Source of the DNA: CBDESN01 sp965242495
GTDB taxonomy: Bacteria > Pseudomonadota > Alphaproteobacteria > MPNO01
DNA: 64,000 nucleotides
Direction: 5' to 3'
Assembly: GCA_965242495.1 (NCBI GenBank)
Contig: OZ251446.1
Location: forward strand, 1,488,001 to 1,552,000
Under the pieces are notes generated by a model. That model saw nothing but the letters and a program-made list of their open reading frames with translations, made no database searches and had not been told where the DNA came from. Positions 50,267 to 59,609 of the stretch are shown in pieces. Every line of letters begins with the position of its first letter. The stretch's first letter is position 1. The translations under genes and the position numbers were made by a program.

Positions 50267-51460
50267 ATGTCGAGAATCACGATTCATCGTGCGCTCGGAG
50301 GAGCGGCGCTGTGCGCCGCCATGCTCGCGCCGGGCGCGGGTCCGGCGGCCGCAGCGGAGGCGAATCCCTGCATCGGCAATTCGGGACCGGTCACCGGCCC
50401 CGCATCCTTCGCCGGCAAGTCCATCCGCATGGGCGCCGAGATGGCGGTGGACGAGATCAACGCCAAGGGCGGCGTCCTCGGCAAGAAGCTCCGCTTCATC
50501 CAGTACGACGACGCCGGCGCGCCGCCGCGCGGCGTGGACAACGTGAGGCGCATCGGGCTCAGGGACGGCTGCGTCGCCATGATCGGCGGCTACCACTCGA
50601 CGGTGGCGCTGGCGATGCGCGACCCGATCCACGAGATCAAGATGGTCTATGTCGGGGTGATCGCGGCCAACACCAATGTGATCGAGAACGGCCGCGACCC
50701 CAACTACATGTTCCGGGTGTCGGCCAAGGACCGCTGGGTGTCCAAGTTCCTCGTCGCGGAGGCGCTCAAGCGCGCCGCCAACGACAAGGTCGGCATCATG
50801 TACGAGAACACCGGCTGGGGCAAAGGCGCCTATCCCAACATCCAGGCCGCCCTGCGCGAGAAGGGGCTGAAGGAGGTCGGCGCCGAGACCTTCAACTGGA
50901 AGGACACCGACATGACGCCGCAGCTCATCCGGCTGCGCGACGCGGGCGCCGAAGCGCTGGTCATGTGGGGGCTCGACCGCGAGGGCAACCAGATCATGCG
51001 CAGCCTGCAGAAGATCGGCTGGAACCCGGTCAAGATCGGCGCCTGGGGATTCGCCGGCAATCTGGGCGAACTGGCGGGCGAGCTCGCCAACTGCGCCCTG
51101 ATCATGCAGACCTATTCCTGGATGGGCCAGCTCGAGCCGCGGGCGCAGAAGCTCTACGACATCATGCGGAGCAAGTACGGCGTCAAGAGCCAGAAGGACA
51201 TCCGCATGGGCAGCGGCGTCGCCGACGCCTACGACGCCGTCCACATCATCGCCAAGGCGATCGAGTCGGCGGGCAGCTACGACCGTCAGAAGGTGTACGA
51301 CGCCATGTTCTCGGTCCGGCATGACGGGCTGGTGATGAAGTACGACCCCGCCTTCGAGCGGACGGAGGAGCGCCACGACGCGATCCTGCCGAGCGCCTAC
51401 AAGCTGACGGCCTGGTACGACGGCGAGTTGCTGCCACTCGACCAGACGCCTTGCAAGTAG
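50267..51460 (+). CDS. branched-chain amino-acid type ABC substrate-binding protein
   Basis: A 397-residue periplasmic binding protein (LivK family, type I). Signal peptide residues 1-28 (ending GPAAAAEA). The domain shows FAGKSIRMGAEMAVDEINAKGG near the ligand cleft and GVADAYDAVHIIAKAIE. GGGGAGG precedes the ATG. The ligand may be an amide, imide or small carboxylate considering the hydrolases in the same operon. Confidence 0.92.
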   Translation: MSRITIHRALGGAALCAAMLAPGAGPAAAAEANPCIGNSGPVTGPASFAGKSIRMGAEMAVDEINAKGGVLGKKLRFIQYDDAGAPPRGVDNVRRIGLRDGCVAMIGGYHSTVALAMRDPIHEIKMVYVGVIAANTNVIENGRDPNYMFRVSAKDRWVSKFLVAEALKRAANDKVGIMYENTGWGKGAYPNIQAALREKGLKEVGAETFNWKDTDMTPQLIRLRDAGAEALVMWGLDREGNQIMRSLQKIGWNPVKIGAWGFAGNLGELAGELANCALIMQTYSWMGQLEPRAQKLYDIMRSKYGVKSQKDIRMGSGVADAYDAVHIIAKAIESAGSYDRQKVYDAMFSVRHDGLVMKYDPAFERTEERHDAILPSAYKLTAWYDGELLPLDQTPCK

Positions 51461-51480
51461 CGAACGGCGCGGACGGACGG

Positions 51481-51512
51481 CGCGGGCCGCGGGGTCCGCG
51501 CCGCGGCCCGCG
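51481..51512 (+). promoter_or_regulatory. strong intercistronic hairpin after the binding-protein gene
   Basis: CGCGGGCCGCGG (51481-51492) pairs perfectly with CCGCGGCCCGCG (51501-51512), with an 8-base loop. It lies between the binding-protein gene and the permease gene and would allow partial termination or protect the upstream message. Confidence 0.55.
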
Positions 51513-51563
51513 CGTCCGCGCGCGCAGCGCCGGCCGCCCGGCCCGACGCGCCCGGTTCGACCG

Positions 51564-52439
51564 ATGAGCGCCGCGCTTCAGTACTTCCTGGCCGGGCTGG
51601 GCATCGGGGGCATCTACGCCCTCGTCGCCATCGGCTTCCACATCATGTGGTCCTCGGCCAAGGCGGTGAACTTCGCCCATGGCGACACGCTGATGCTGGG
51701 CGCGGTGCTGACGATCGTCTTCCTCGACCACGGCGTCCCGATGTCGCTGGCGATCCTGCTGTCGGTCGCCGCGGCCATCGTCTTCGGCGTGGTGCTCGAG
51801 CGCGTCGCCATCCGGCCCTTCGCCGAGCACGCCCAATCGATCGGCTGGATGCTGACGACCATCGCCATCGGCATCATGCTGGAGAGCTACGCCACCATCG
51901 AGTTCGGCTCCTTCGCCCGGCCCCTGCCCTCGCCCGGGGTCGAGAAACCGATCGTCGTCTTCGGCGCCGGGGTGTTCGTGCAGGAGCTGGTGATCCCGCT
52001 GGTGGCGGTGGTCATCGTCGTCCTGCTCGGCCTCTTCCAGCGCCGGACCCAGCTGGGCCGCGCGATGCGCGCCGTCGCCTTCGACCGGGCGGCGGCGGGG
52101 ATCGTCGGCATCAACGTCTTTCACGTCGCCATGTTTTCCTTCGCCCTGGCGAGCGCGCTGGGCGGCCTCGCGGGCATCCTGGTGGCCCCGGTCACCCAGG
52201 CGTCGTCCACCATGGGGCTGCTGCTGGGGATCAAGGGGTTCGCCGTCGCCATCATCGGCGGCATCACCAGCGCCCCGGGCGTCGTCGTCGCCGGCCTCCT
52301 CTACGGCATCATCGAGAAGTTCGTGGACGGCTACATCAGCACCGCGGCGCGGGAAGCGGTGGGCTTCAGCCTCGTCATCCTGGTGTTGATGGCCTTCCCG
52401 CAAGGCCTGTTCGGGCGTCAGGAGTCGGTCAAGGTATGA
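51564..52439 (+). CDS. livH: LivH-type ABC permease
   Basis: A 291-residue inner-membrane permease with eight or so helices (LGIGGIYALVAIGFHIMWSS, GGLAGILVAPVTQASSTMG, KGFAVAIIGGITSAPGVVV). Its stop overlaps the start of the fused permease-ATPase gene (ATGA). Confidence 0.92.
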   Translation: MSAALQYFLAGLGIGGIYALVAIGFHIMWSSAKAVNFAHGDTLMLGAVLTIVFLDHGVPMSLAILLSVAAAIVFGVVLERVAIRPFAEHAQSIGWMLTTIAIGIMLESYATIEFGSFARPLPSPGVEKPIVVFGAGVFVQELVIPLVAVVIVVLLGLFQRRTQLGRAMRAVAFDRAAAGIVGINVFHVAMFSFALASALGGLAGILVAPVTQASSTMGLLLGIKGFAVAIIGGITSAPGVVVAGLLYGIIEKFVDGYISTAAREAVGFSLVILVLMAFPQGLFGRQESVKV

Positions 52440-54247
52440 CGGCGCTCGCCCGCTGCTTCAACCCGGCGTTCATCGCCGCGGCGGCGGCGCTGATCGTCGT
52501 CCTGCCGCACATCGCCGCCAACGAATACGAGCTGCGGCTGATCACCCTGCTGCTGATCTACGCCATCATCGCGCTCGGCATGAACGTGCTCGTCGGCCTC
52601 ACCGGGCTGATCTCGCTGGGCCAGGCCGGCCTCTACGCCATCGGCGCCTATACCGCCGCCATCCTGGCGACGCGGCTGGGCGTCGGCTTCGTACCCTGCC
52701 TGATATTGGGGATGGCGCTGGCCGGCCTCTTCGGCCTGCTGCTCGCCTATCCGACGGTGCGCGTGCGGGGCGTCTATCTCGCCGTCGTCACCATCGCCTT
52801 CGGCATCATCGTCGAGAACGTGGCCATCGAATGGGACGACCTTACCGGCAGCTGGGTGGGCATCTCCAACGTGCCGGCGCCGACGCTGCTCGGGTTGCCG
52901 CTCGATCACGAGGCCTATTTCGTCGTCGTCGGGGCCAGCGCGCTGATCGCCTACGTCGTCAACCTGAACCTGATGAACTCGCGCTTCGGCCGCGCCATGC
53001 GCGCCACCGCCCAGAGCGAAATCGCGGCCTGGTCGCTGGGCGTCAACGTAACCGCCATCCGCACCCTGGCCTTCGTCGTCTCCGCCATGGCGGCGGGCGC
53101 GGCCGGCGTGTTCTACGTCTTCCTCAACAAATACATCAGCCCCGACATCTTCTCCTTCACCGACTCGGTGCGGTTCCTGCTGATGGTCATCCTCGGCGGA
53201 TCGGGAACGGCGTTCGGACCCGTGGTCGGGGCGTCGATCATGACCTACCTGCCGGAGCACCTGCAGGCGTTCGGACACTGGCAGAGCTTCGCCTACGGGC
53301 TGTTGGTGGCCGCGGTGATGTTCTTCATGCCGCGCGGCATCGTCGGCTCGATCGCCGAGTTCCTGAACGCGCGCTTCGGCGAAGCGCGGCCGGAAGCGGC
53401 GCCGGCGCGGCAGCCGGAACTCTCCGACGTCATCGCCGTCGAGGCCAGCGCGGGCGCGGCCTGCATCGACGCCAGCGGCGTCTCGGTCGCGTTCGGCGGC
53501 CTGATCGCCGTGGACGCGGTGAGCGAGACCATCGCCCAGGGCAAGATCCACGCCCTGATCGGGCCGAACGGGGCCGGCAAGTCCACCTTCCTCAACTCGA
53601 TCTCCGGGATCCATCGGGCCGACGCCGGACGCATCGTCTTCCGGGGACGCGACACGACGAAGCTGCCCAGCTATCGGCTGGCCCGCCTCGGGCTGGCGCG
53701 GACCTTCCAGAACACCGAACTGTTCCCGGACATGACCGCGCTGGAGAACGTGCTGGTCGGCTTCCACAAGGACTATCGATCGGGCGTCCTGTCGACGATC
53801 TGCCGGCTGCCCGCCCAGCGGCGGGAGGAGCGGCGCTTCCGCGAGGCGGCGATGGCCATGCTGGCCTATGTCGGCCTGTCGCCCTATGCCGGCGAGAAGG
53901 CCGCGAATCTGGCGTTCGGCCATCAGCGGCGGCTGGAGATCGCCCGCGCGCTGGCGCTGTCGCCCAGGCTGCTGCTTCTGGACGAACCGGCGGCCGGCCT
54001 CACCCATACCGAGATCGAGGAGTTCATCGCTCTCGTCCGCGAACTCGCCGCCAAGGGAATCACGATCCTGATCGTCGAACATCACGTCGATCTGATCATG
54101 GAGATCTCCGACCATGTGACGGTGCTCGACTACGGCAAGTTGATCGCCTCGGGGAGCGCCAGGGAGGTGCAGACCGACCCCAAGGTGATCGAAGCCTATT
54201 TCGGGCGCCAGGCCGCGACCGGCGCGGCCGCGGACGCCGCGGGCTGA
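52436..54247 (+). CDS. LivM-LivG fusion: ABC permease and ATPase in one protein
   Basis: A 603-residue protein. Residues 1-310 are a LivM permease (MNVLVGLTGLISLGQAGLYA, DSVRFLLMVILGGSGTAFGP). After a linker of about 40 residues (EAAPARQPELSDVIAVEASA) a full LivG ATPase follows, with Walker A GPNGAGKST at 376-384, signature AFGHQRRLEIARALA and Walker B LLLLDEPAAGLTHTE. Most Liv systems encode the two separately; fusions are known in alphaproteobacteria. With LivH and LivF it makes the complete importer. Confidence 0.93.
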   Translation: MTALARCFNPAFIAAAAALIVVLPHIAANEYELRLITLLLIYAIIALGMNVLVGLTGLISLGQAGLYAIGAYTAAILATRLGVGFVPCLILGMALAGLFGLLLAYPTVRVRGVYLAVVTIAFGIIVENVAIEWDDLTGSWVGISNVPAPTLLGLPLDHEAYFVVVGASALIAYVVNLNLMNSRFGRAMRATAQSEIAAWSLGVNVTAIRTLAFVVSAMAAGAAGVFYVFLNKYISPDIFSFTDSVRFLLMVILGGSGTAFGPVVGASIMTYLPEHLQAFGHWQSFAYGLLVAAVMFFMPRGIVGSIAEFLNARFGEARPEAAPARQPELSDVIAVEASAGAACIDASGVSVAFGGLIAVDAVSETIAQGKIHALIGPNGAGKSTFLNSISGIHRADAGRIVFRGRDTTKLPSYRLARLGLARTFQNTELFPDMTALENVLVGFHKDYRSGVLSTICRLPAQRREERRFREAAMAMLAYVGLSPYAGEKAANLAFGHQRRLEIARALALSPRLLLLDEPAAGLTHTEIEEFIALVRELAAKGITILIVEHHVDLIMEISDHVTVLDYGKLIASGSAREVQTDPKVIEAYFGRQAATGAAADAAG

Positions 54248-54257
54248 GGAGGCGGCG

Positions 54258-55004
54258 GTGGAGCCCTTGCTGGAGGTCAGCGATCTCTCGGTCAGCTACG
54301 GCCGCGTCGAGGCGGTGCGGGACGTGTCGCTCACGGTCGGGGCGGGCGAATACGTGTCGATCATCGGCAATAACGGCGCCGGAAAGAGTTCGACCCTCAA
54401 GGCCATCGCCGGCGTCGTCCGGCCCGCGGCCGGGGAGATCCGGCTGGGCGGCGAGTCGATCTTCGGCATGGCGTCCCACGACGTCGTGCGGCGGGGCTTG
54501 TCGATGATCCCGGAGGGCCGCCGCGTCTTCGCCGACCAGACGGTCGAGGACAACCTGCTGCTGGGCGCCTATTCCCGCTCGCGCAAGTCGCCGGCGGCCG
54601 AGCTGGCCCGGGATCTCGAACGCTGCTTCGCCCTGTTCCCCATCCTGAAGGAGCGCCGGCGCCAGATCGCCGGCAGCCTGTCGGGCGGCGAACAGCAGAT
54701 GCTGGCCCTGTCGCGGGGTCTGCTGTCGCGTCCCCGGCTGCTGATGATCGACGAGATGTCGCTGGGCCTCGCGCCGCTGGTGCTGGAGACGCTGTTCCCG
54801 GTCATCGAGGCGTTGAACCGGGACGGGCTGGCGATCCTGCTGGTCGAGCAGCTGGCGACGACGGCGCTGCAATACGCCGACCGCGGCTACGTCATGGAGG
54901 GCTCGCGGATCCTCCTCGGCGGCGCCGCGCGGGAGCTCGCCGCCGACGAGCGGGTGATCGAGGCCTATCTGGGGCGGCGCAAGGCAGGGCGGGCGGCGCC
55001 GTGA
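54258..55004 (+). CDS. livF: LivF-type ABC ATPase
   Basis: A 248-residue ATPase starting at GTG 54258 with GAGGAGG just before. Walker A GNNGAGKSS, signature LSGGEQQMLALSRGLLSRP and Walker B LLMIDEMSLGLAPLV are intact. It pairs with the LivG part of the fusion. Confidence 0.95.
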   Translation: MEPLLEVSDLSVSYGRVEAVRDVSLTVGAGEYVSIIGNNGAGKSSTLKAIAGVVRPAAGEIRLGGESIFGMASHDVVRRGLSMIPEGRRVFADQTVEDNLLLGAYSRSRKSPAAELARDLERCFALFPILKERRRQIAGSLSGGEQQMLALSRGLLSRPRLLMIDEMSLGLAPLVLETLFPVIEALNRDGLAILLVEQLATTALQYADRGYVMEGSRILLGGAARELAADERVIEAYLGRRKAGRAAP

Positions 55005-55096
55005 CGACGCCGCGGACCACACCCGAACTTCGACCCGGCGCGCCGTTCGCGATGGCGCGGACGCCGCGCAAACCAGGAGAATGAGGAGGACACATC

Positions 55097-55795
55097 ATGG
55101 CGGAGAAACTGATCGACCTGACCCTGACGCTGGAGGACAACATGCCGGCGCACAAGCTGTTCCAGCGTCCGGTCGTGGTCCCGCATCTGACCCACGAGAA
55201 GACCAAGTCGTTCGATCTGGGCGTGCCCGGCGACCGGCTGACCTTCGCCACCACCTATATCGGCACCATCGACCACATCGCCACCCATGTCGACGCCTTC
55301 TACCACGTCAACCCGGACGGGGCGACGGTGGACAAGATGCCGCTCGAAATCTTCATGGGCAAGGCGGTGTGCTTCGACATGACCCATATTCCCGATCTCG
55401 GCGACATCGACGTGAAGGACATGGAGGAGGCCGAAGCCAAGGCCGGGGTCAAGGTCGACGGCCATATCGTGCTGATGAACACCGGCCTGCACGGCCGCCA
55501 CTATCCGGACGTCAAGGTGGTGTGGAGCAACCCGGGGCTGACCGCCGCGGCGACCCATTGGCTCGCCGACCGCAATTCGACCCTGCACGGCGTCGAAGGG
55601 CCGTCCACCGACAAGCCGTCCTGGGACGAGTTCCCCAACCACCGCGTCTGCCGCGACCGGGGAATCTCGCATTACGAGTGGCTGGTCAATCTCGAATCGC
55701 TGGTCGGCAAGGGCGAGTTCATGTTCTACGGCCCGCCGCTCAAGATCGACAACGGCAGCGGCTCGCCGGTGCGCGCCTGGGCGGTGCTCGGCTAG
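55097..55795 (+). CDS. cyclase family metal-dependent hydrolase (kynurenine formamidase/isatin hydrolase-like)
   Basis: A 232-residue protein with the metal motif HxGTHxDxPxH in the form DHIATHVDAFYH (residues 56-67). The family includes arylformamidase KynB and isatin hydrolase, which open amide bonds with zinc or manganese. Later motifs are VLMNTGLHGRHY, NSTLHGVEGPSTDK and EFMFYGPPLKIDNGSGSPVR. AGGAGG precedes the ATG. Part of the operon with the ABC importer, a G3E GTPase and an amidase. Confidence 0.88.
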   Translation: MAEKLIDLTLTLEDNMPAHKLFQRPVVVPHLTHEKTKSFDLGVPGDRLTFATTYIGTIDHIATHVDAFYHVNPDGATVDKMPLEIFMGKAVCFDMTHIPDLGDIDVKDMEEAEAKAGVKVDGHIVLMNTGLHGRHYPDVKVVWSNPGLTAAATHWLADRNSTLHGVEGPSTDKPSWDEFPNHRVCRDRGISHYEWLVNLESLVGKGEFMFYGPPLKIDNGSGSPVRAWAVLG

Positions 55796-55826
55796 GGGGC
55801 GGGCGCAGGCCCCGGGCGAGAGCGGG

Positions 55827-56930
55827 ATGCCGGCCCCCCCGGCCCCGCCGTCCGGCGCGGGCGGCGACCAGCGGGCGCCGATCACCTTCGTGACCGGCTT
55901 CCTGGGTGCGGGAAAAACCACCCTCGTCAACCGAATCCTCGCCGATCCGAGCAGCGGCAGGTCGCTGGTCATCGTCAACGAGTTCGGCGACATCGGCATC
56001 GATTCCGACCTCATCGCGCGGTCGTCGGACGACATGCTGGAACTGACCACCGGCTGCATCTGCTGCGCCAGCAAGGACGACCTCGTCGATTCGCTCTACA
56101 AGGCGTTCATGCGCCGGGTCGGCGTCCTGGAGCCGAAGATCGAATTCGACCGGGTCCTGGTCGAGACCACCGGCATCGCCGACCCGTCGCCGCTGGCGCA
56201 GCTGCTCTATACCGACATGCAGCTGAACCTGTCCTATCGGCTGGACGCCATCGTCACCCTGGTCGATCTCAAGCACGTCGAGGGCCAGCTGGCGGCCAGC
56301 GGCGAGGCCAGGAAGCAGGTGGCGATCGCCGACAAGCTGATCCTCAACAAGCGCGATCTGGTGGACGACCGGGGGTTCGCGGCGGCCCGATCGGCGGTGG
56401 ACTGCCTCAACCCCTATTCGGTCAAGGAGGTCACCCGACATGCGCGGATCGGCCTCGACAAGCTGCTCGATCTCGACCTGTTCGAACCCAAGATCAAGGA
56501 CGGGGCGGTCGGGGACTGGATCGGGGCGGCCGCGACCGCGGACGGCCCCGACGACCGCGACGGCCATCGCCGCCATGGCGATCACGACCATGGCGACGTC
56601 TCGGCGGTCTGCATCGACGAGGAGCATCCCCTCGACTATCACCGCCTGATGGCCTGTCTGGCCGGGTTCGCCGAGGAGTACGGCGACGACCTCTATCGGG
56701 TGAAGGGGCTGTGCCGCTTCGCGGGCGAGGACCGCCCGGTGATCCTCCAGGGGGTGCAGCGGGTGTACAGCCCGCCGACCTACGGCGAGCGATGGCCGGG
56801 CGGGCGGATGCGGACGCGCCTGGTCCTGATCGGCAAGGGGTTGCGGGGCGGCGACATCGAGAGCCGCATCGCGGCCTGCCGGGCGGCCTCGGACCGGCCG
56901 GCGTTCGACCGCGGCATGGGCGCGATCTGA
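55827..56930 (+). CDS. G3E family GTPase, CobW/COG0523 metallochaperone type
   Basis: A 367-residue GTPase: Walker A VTGFLGAGKTTLVNRIL (about residues 27-43), metal-binding GCICC in LELTTGCICCASKDDLV, NKRDLVDD (base specificity) and a His/Asp-rich loop HRRHGDHDHGD, followed by a CobW C-terminal domain (YRVKGLCRFAGEDRPVILQG). These GTPases load a metal into a client. Its position between a metal-dependent cyclase and an amidase suggests the cyclase-like hydrolase as the client; this is inference. Confidence 0.92.
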   Translation: MPAPPAPPSGAGGDQRAPITFVTGFLGAGKTTLVNRILADPSSGRSLVIVNEFGDIGIDSDLIARSSDDMLELTTGCICCASKDDLVDSLYKAFMRRVGVLEPKIEFDRVLVETTGIADPSPLAQLLYTDMQLNLSYRLDAIVTLVDLKHVEGQLAASGEARKQVAIADKLILNKRDLVDDRGFAAARSAVDCLNPYSVKEVTRHARIGLDKLLDLDLFEPKIKDGAVGDWIGAAATADGPDDRDGHRRHGDHDHGDVSAVCIDEEHPLDYHRLMACLAGFAEEYGDDLYRVKGLCRFAGEDRPVILQGVQRVYSPPTYGERWPGGRMRTRLVLIGKGLRGGDIESRIAACRAASDRPAFDRGMGAI

Positions 56931-56961
56931 CCGGCGGGCGACCCGGGAGAGGACGACGACG

Positions 56962-58362
56962 ATGAGCGAATTCGCCTATATGACGGCGACCGAACTGCGG
57001 CGGAGGATCGCCGGGCGGGAGGTCTCGCCGGTCGAACTCGTAGAATCGTCGCTGCGGCGTATGGAGGCCCTGGAGCCCGGCCTCAACTGCTTCGCCGAGA
57101 CCACGCCCGACATGGCTCTCGACGCCGCCCGGGCGGCGGAGCGGGCGGTCGCCGCGGGCGAGGAGCCGGGGCTCCTGCACGGCCTGCCGATCTCGGTCAA
57201 GGACCTGATCGCCGTCGGCGGCGTCCGCTGCGCGTTCGGCTCCCGCGCCATGGCCGACAACGTGGCCGCCTCCGACGCGCCGTCGGTCGAGCGGGCGCGG
57301 GCGCAGGGGGCCTGCGTCATCGGCAAGTCCACGACCAGCGAGTTCGGCTGCAAGGCGGTCGGCGACAGCCCGCTCACCGGGGTGACGCCCAACGCCTGGG
57401 ACCGCAGCCGGACGCCGGGCGGTTCGAGCTGCGGGGCGGCGACCAGCGTCGCCGCCGGCGTCACGCCGTTCGCGCTCGGCACCGACGGCGGCGGCTCGGT
57501 CCGTATCCCCAGCGCATTCAGCGGGCTGTTCGGCGTCAAGGCGCAGTTCGCGCGCATCCCGGTCCATCCGGTCAGCGCCACGCCGACGCTCGCCCATGTC
57601 GGTCCGCTGGCGCGCAGCGTGCGCGATGCGGCGCTGCTGCTCGCCGCGGTCGCCGGCCATGATCGCCGCGACCCCTTCGCCGTCGCCGGGCCGGTCCCCG
57701 ACTTTCTCGGCGCGTGCGAGCGCCCGGTCGCGGGCATGCGCCTCGCCTGGAGCCCGACGCTGGGCTATGCGCGACCGACCGCCGAGGTGGCGCGGATCGT
57801 CGGCGAGGCGGTCGGGACGTTCGAGGAGCTCGGCTGCGAGGTGGAGCTGGTCGAGAACGTTATGGACGACCCGGCCGATCTGTGGATGGCGGAGTTCTAC
57901 GCCGGCGTGGGCACGCGCCTCGCGGACGTGATCGCCCGATCGCCCGAGCTGCTGGATCCGGCGGTCGTCGACGTGCTGTCCGGCGCCCTCGACCAGGAGA
58001 TCGGCGACTATTACGCCAAGGTCTTCGCGCGCTACGACTTCCGCGAGAAGATGCGCGCCTTCTTCGAGGAATACGACCTGCTGCTCACGCCGACGCTGCC
58101 GGTGCCCGCCTTCGGCGTGAATCTCGACCTGCCGCCCGAACTCCCCGACCGCAACGTCGTCTCCTGGGTGTTCTACACCTACCCCTTCAATCTGACCGGC
58201 CAGCCGGCGGCGTCGATCCCGGCGGGATGGACCGGGGACGGGTTGTCGGTGGGAATGCAGATGGTCGCCAAGACCCTGGGCGAGGCCGACATCTTCCGCG
58301 CCGCCGCCGCCTTCGAAGCGGCCCGCCCCTGGGCCGACCGGACTCCCGATCTGGCGGCGTGA
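56962..58362 (+). CDS. amidase signature family enzyme
   Basis: A 466-residue amidase. The Ser-cisSer-Lys triad is visible as K80 (SVKDLIAVGG), S155 (GGSSCGAATSVAAG) and S179 (TDGGGSVRIPSAFSG), matching the spacing of GatA. Without gatB or gatC beside it, and within a catabolic operon, it is probably a stand-alone amide or imide hydrolase. It ends the operon. The gap 58363-58579 holds only the operator-like repeats described next. Confidence 0.92.
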   Translation: MSEFAYMTATELRRRIAGREVSPVELVESSLRRMEALEPGLNCFAETTPDMALDAARAAERAVAAGEEPGLLHGLPISVKDLIAVGGVRCAFGSRAMADNVAASDAPSVERARAQGACVIGKSTTSEFGCKAVGDSPLTGVTPNAWDRSRTPGGSSCGAATSVAAGVTPFALGTDGGGSVRIPSAFSGLFGVKAQFARIPVHPVSATPTLAHVGPLARSVRDAALLLAAVAGHDRRDPFAVAGPVPDFLGACERPVAGMRLAWSPTLGYARPTAEVARIVGEAVGTFEELGCEVELVENVMDDPADLWMAEFYAGVGTRLADVIARSPELLDPAVVDVLSGALDQEIGDYYAKVFARYDFREKMRAFFEEYDLLLTPTLPVPAFGVNLDLPPELPDRNVVSWVFYTYPFNLTGQPAASIPAGWTGDGLSVGMQMVAKTLGEADIFRAAAAFEAARPWADRTPDLAA

Positions 58363-58520
58363 GGCCGACCGCCGCGCCGACGCTTCCACGGTCCGCAGCG
58401 CCGGCGCCGCGGAACCGGGAGCGCGGGCGATCGGGTCGGAAGCCAATGCCGGCCCCGCGACGAACGATGCTCGGTCCGTTTGCTTTCACCTCGCTCGTTT
58501 GCTTCAGGCCAATGAATGCA

Positions 58521-58538
58521 TTTATTGCGTTTATTGCG
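58521..58538 (+). promoter_or_regulatory. 9-bp tandem repeat upstream of the toxin-antitoxin pair
   Basis: TTTATTGCG occurs twice in direct tandem (58521-58529 and 58530-58538) in an AT-rich patch about 40 bases before the antitoxin gene. It is a plausible autoregulatory operator. Confidence 0.35.
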
Positions 58539-58579
58539 TCTTCGTGTTACTCGATGACCATCACTGGATGGAGACGGCC

Positions 58580-59038
58580 ATGATCGCCCATCGACAGCTT
58601 CCGCCGACCACGCGGGAAGCGGAGGTCGCTCGCAATTCCGGACAGGTCCTTGCCCGCTATGCCAGGACGGACCGGCCCCTGACGCTTCGCCTTGCGGACG
58701 GCGAGGAGGAAAGACCGATCGAGCTTCCCACCGGGGCGGTCTCTTTGCTTGCGCACGTCCTGGAAGCCATGGCGGCGGGGCGAGGCGTGACCCTCGTCCC
58801 CGAGCACGCGGAGTTGACCACCGTTCAGGCGGCCAACGTTCTGAACGTCTCGCGCCCCTATTTCATCAAGCTCCTGGACGAGAAGGTCATCCCCCACCGG
58901 AGGGTCGGCGCGCATCGCCGGGTCCGAATGGACGACGTCATGGCTTACAAGAGTGTGGTCGACCGGGAACGCGAGGAGGTTCTCGACCGTCTGACGCGCG
59001 AGGCGCAGGAGGACGGCATGGGTTACGACCGTTCGTGA
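58580..59038 (+). CDS. excisionase-type HTH antitoxin
   Basis: A 152-residue protein. The C-terminal half carries a MerR/excisionase-like helix-turn-helix (ELTTVQAANVLNVSRPYFIK, then VIPHRRVGAHRRVRMDD). This domain arrangement with a following PIN gene is known from type II toxin-antitoxin systems. GGAGACGG before ATG 58580 decides the start over 58568. The stop overlaps the toxin start (GTGA). Confidence 0.85.
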   Translation: MIAHRQLPPTTREAEVARNSGQVLARYARTDRPLTLRLADGEEERPIELPTGAVSLLAHVLEAMAAGRGVTLVPEHAELTTVQAANVLNVSRPYFIKLLDEKVIPHRRVGAHRRVRMDDVMAYKSVVDREREEVLDRLTREAQEDGMGYDRS

Positions 59039-59598
59039 CGCGGGTTCTTCTCGACGCCAACGTCCTTTACCCCGCGCCCATACGCGATGTCTTTCTACAG
59101 TTGGCAGTGAGCGACGTCTTCCAGGCGAAATGGACGACGGACATCCATCGGGAGTGGATCGAGGCGCTGTTGCGCAACGAGCCGCACCGCGACCGCGCCG
59201 CCCTGCAACGCACACGCGATCTCATGGATCGGGCAACCCGTGACTGCTTGGTGACGGGATACGAGACGCTCGTCCCGACGCTCGATCTTCCCGACCCAGG
59301 TGATCGGCATGTCCTTGCGGCGGCGATCTTCGGACGCTGCGACGCCATCGCAACCTCGAACTTGCGGCGCTTCCCGAATGCGGCCGTCGAACCCTTCGGC
59401 ATCGAAGTCCGACATCCCGATGAGTTTCTGTGCGATCGCCTTGATCTGGCTCCGGGCGCGTTCTGCGAAGCGGTCCGCAAGGTGCGCGGTCGCCTGAAGA
59501 AACCGCCGTTCACCGTGAGGGAGTACCTCGACAATCTGTCCCGCCAAGGGCTTGCGGCAACCGCTGCGAAATTGGAACGGTTTTCCGCGGACATATGA
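59035..59598 (+). CDS. PIN domain ribonuclease toxin
   Basis: A 187-residue PIN protein. The first catalytic Asp is in VLLDANVLYPAP, followed by an acidic residue in HREWIEALL and Asp residues in LPDPGDRHVLAAAIFGRCD, then SNLRRFP. PIN toxins cut RNA with Mg or Mn. Coupled to the antitoxin gene upstream through a GTG overlapping its stop. Confidence 0.88.
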   Translation: MTRVLLDANVLYPAPIRDVFLQLAVSDVFQAKWTTDIHREWIEALLRNEPHRDRAALQRTRDLMDRATRDCLVTGYETLVPTLDLPDPGDRHVLAAAIFGRCDAIATSNLRRFPNAAVEPFGIEVRHPDEFLCDRLDLAPGAFCEAVRKVRGRLKKPPFTVREYLDNLSRQGLAATAAKLERFSADI

Positions 59599-59609
59599 GG
59601 GTCCCGCGC

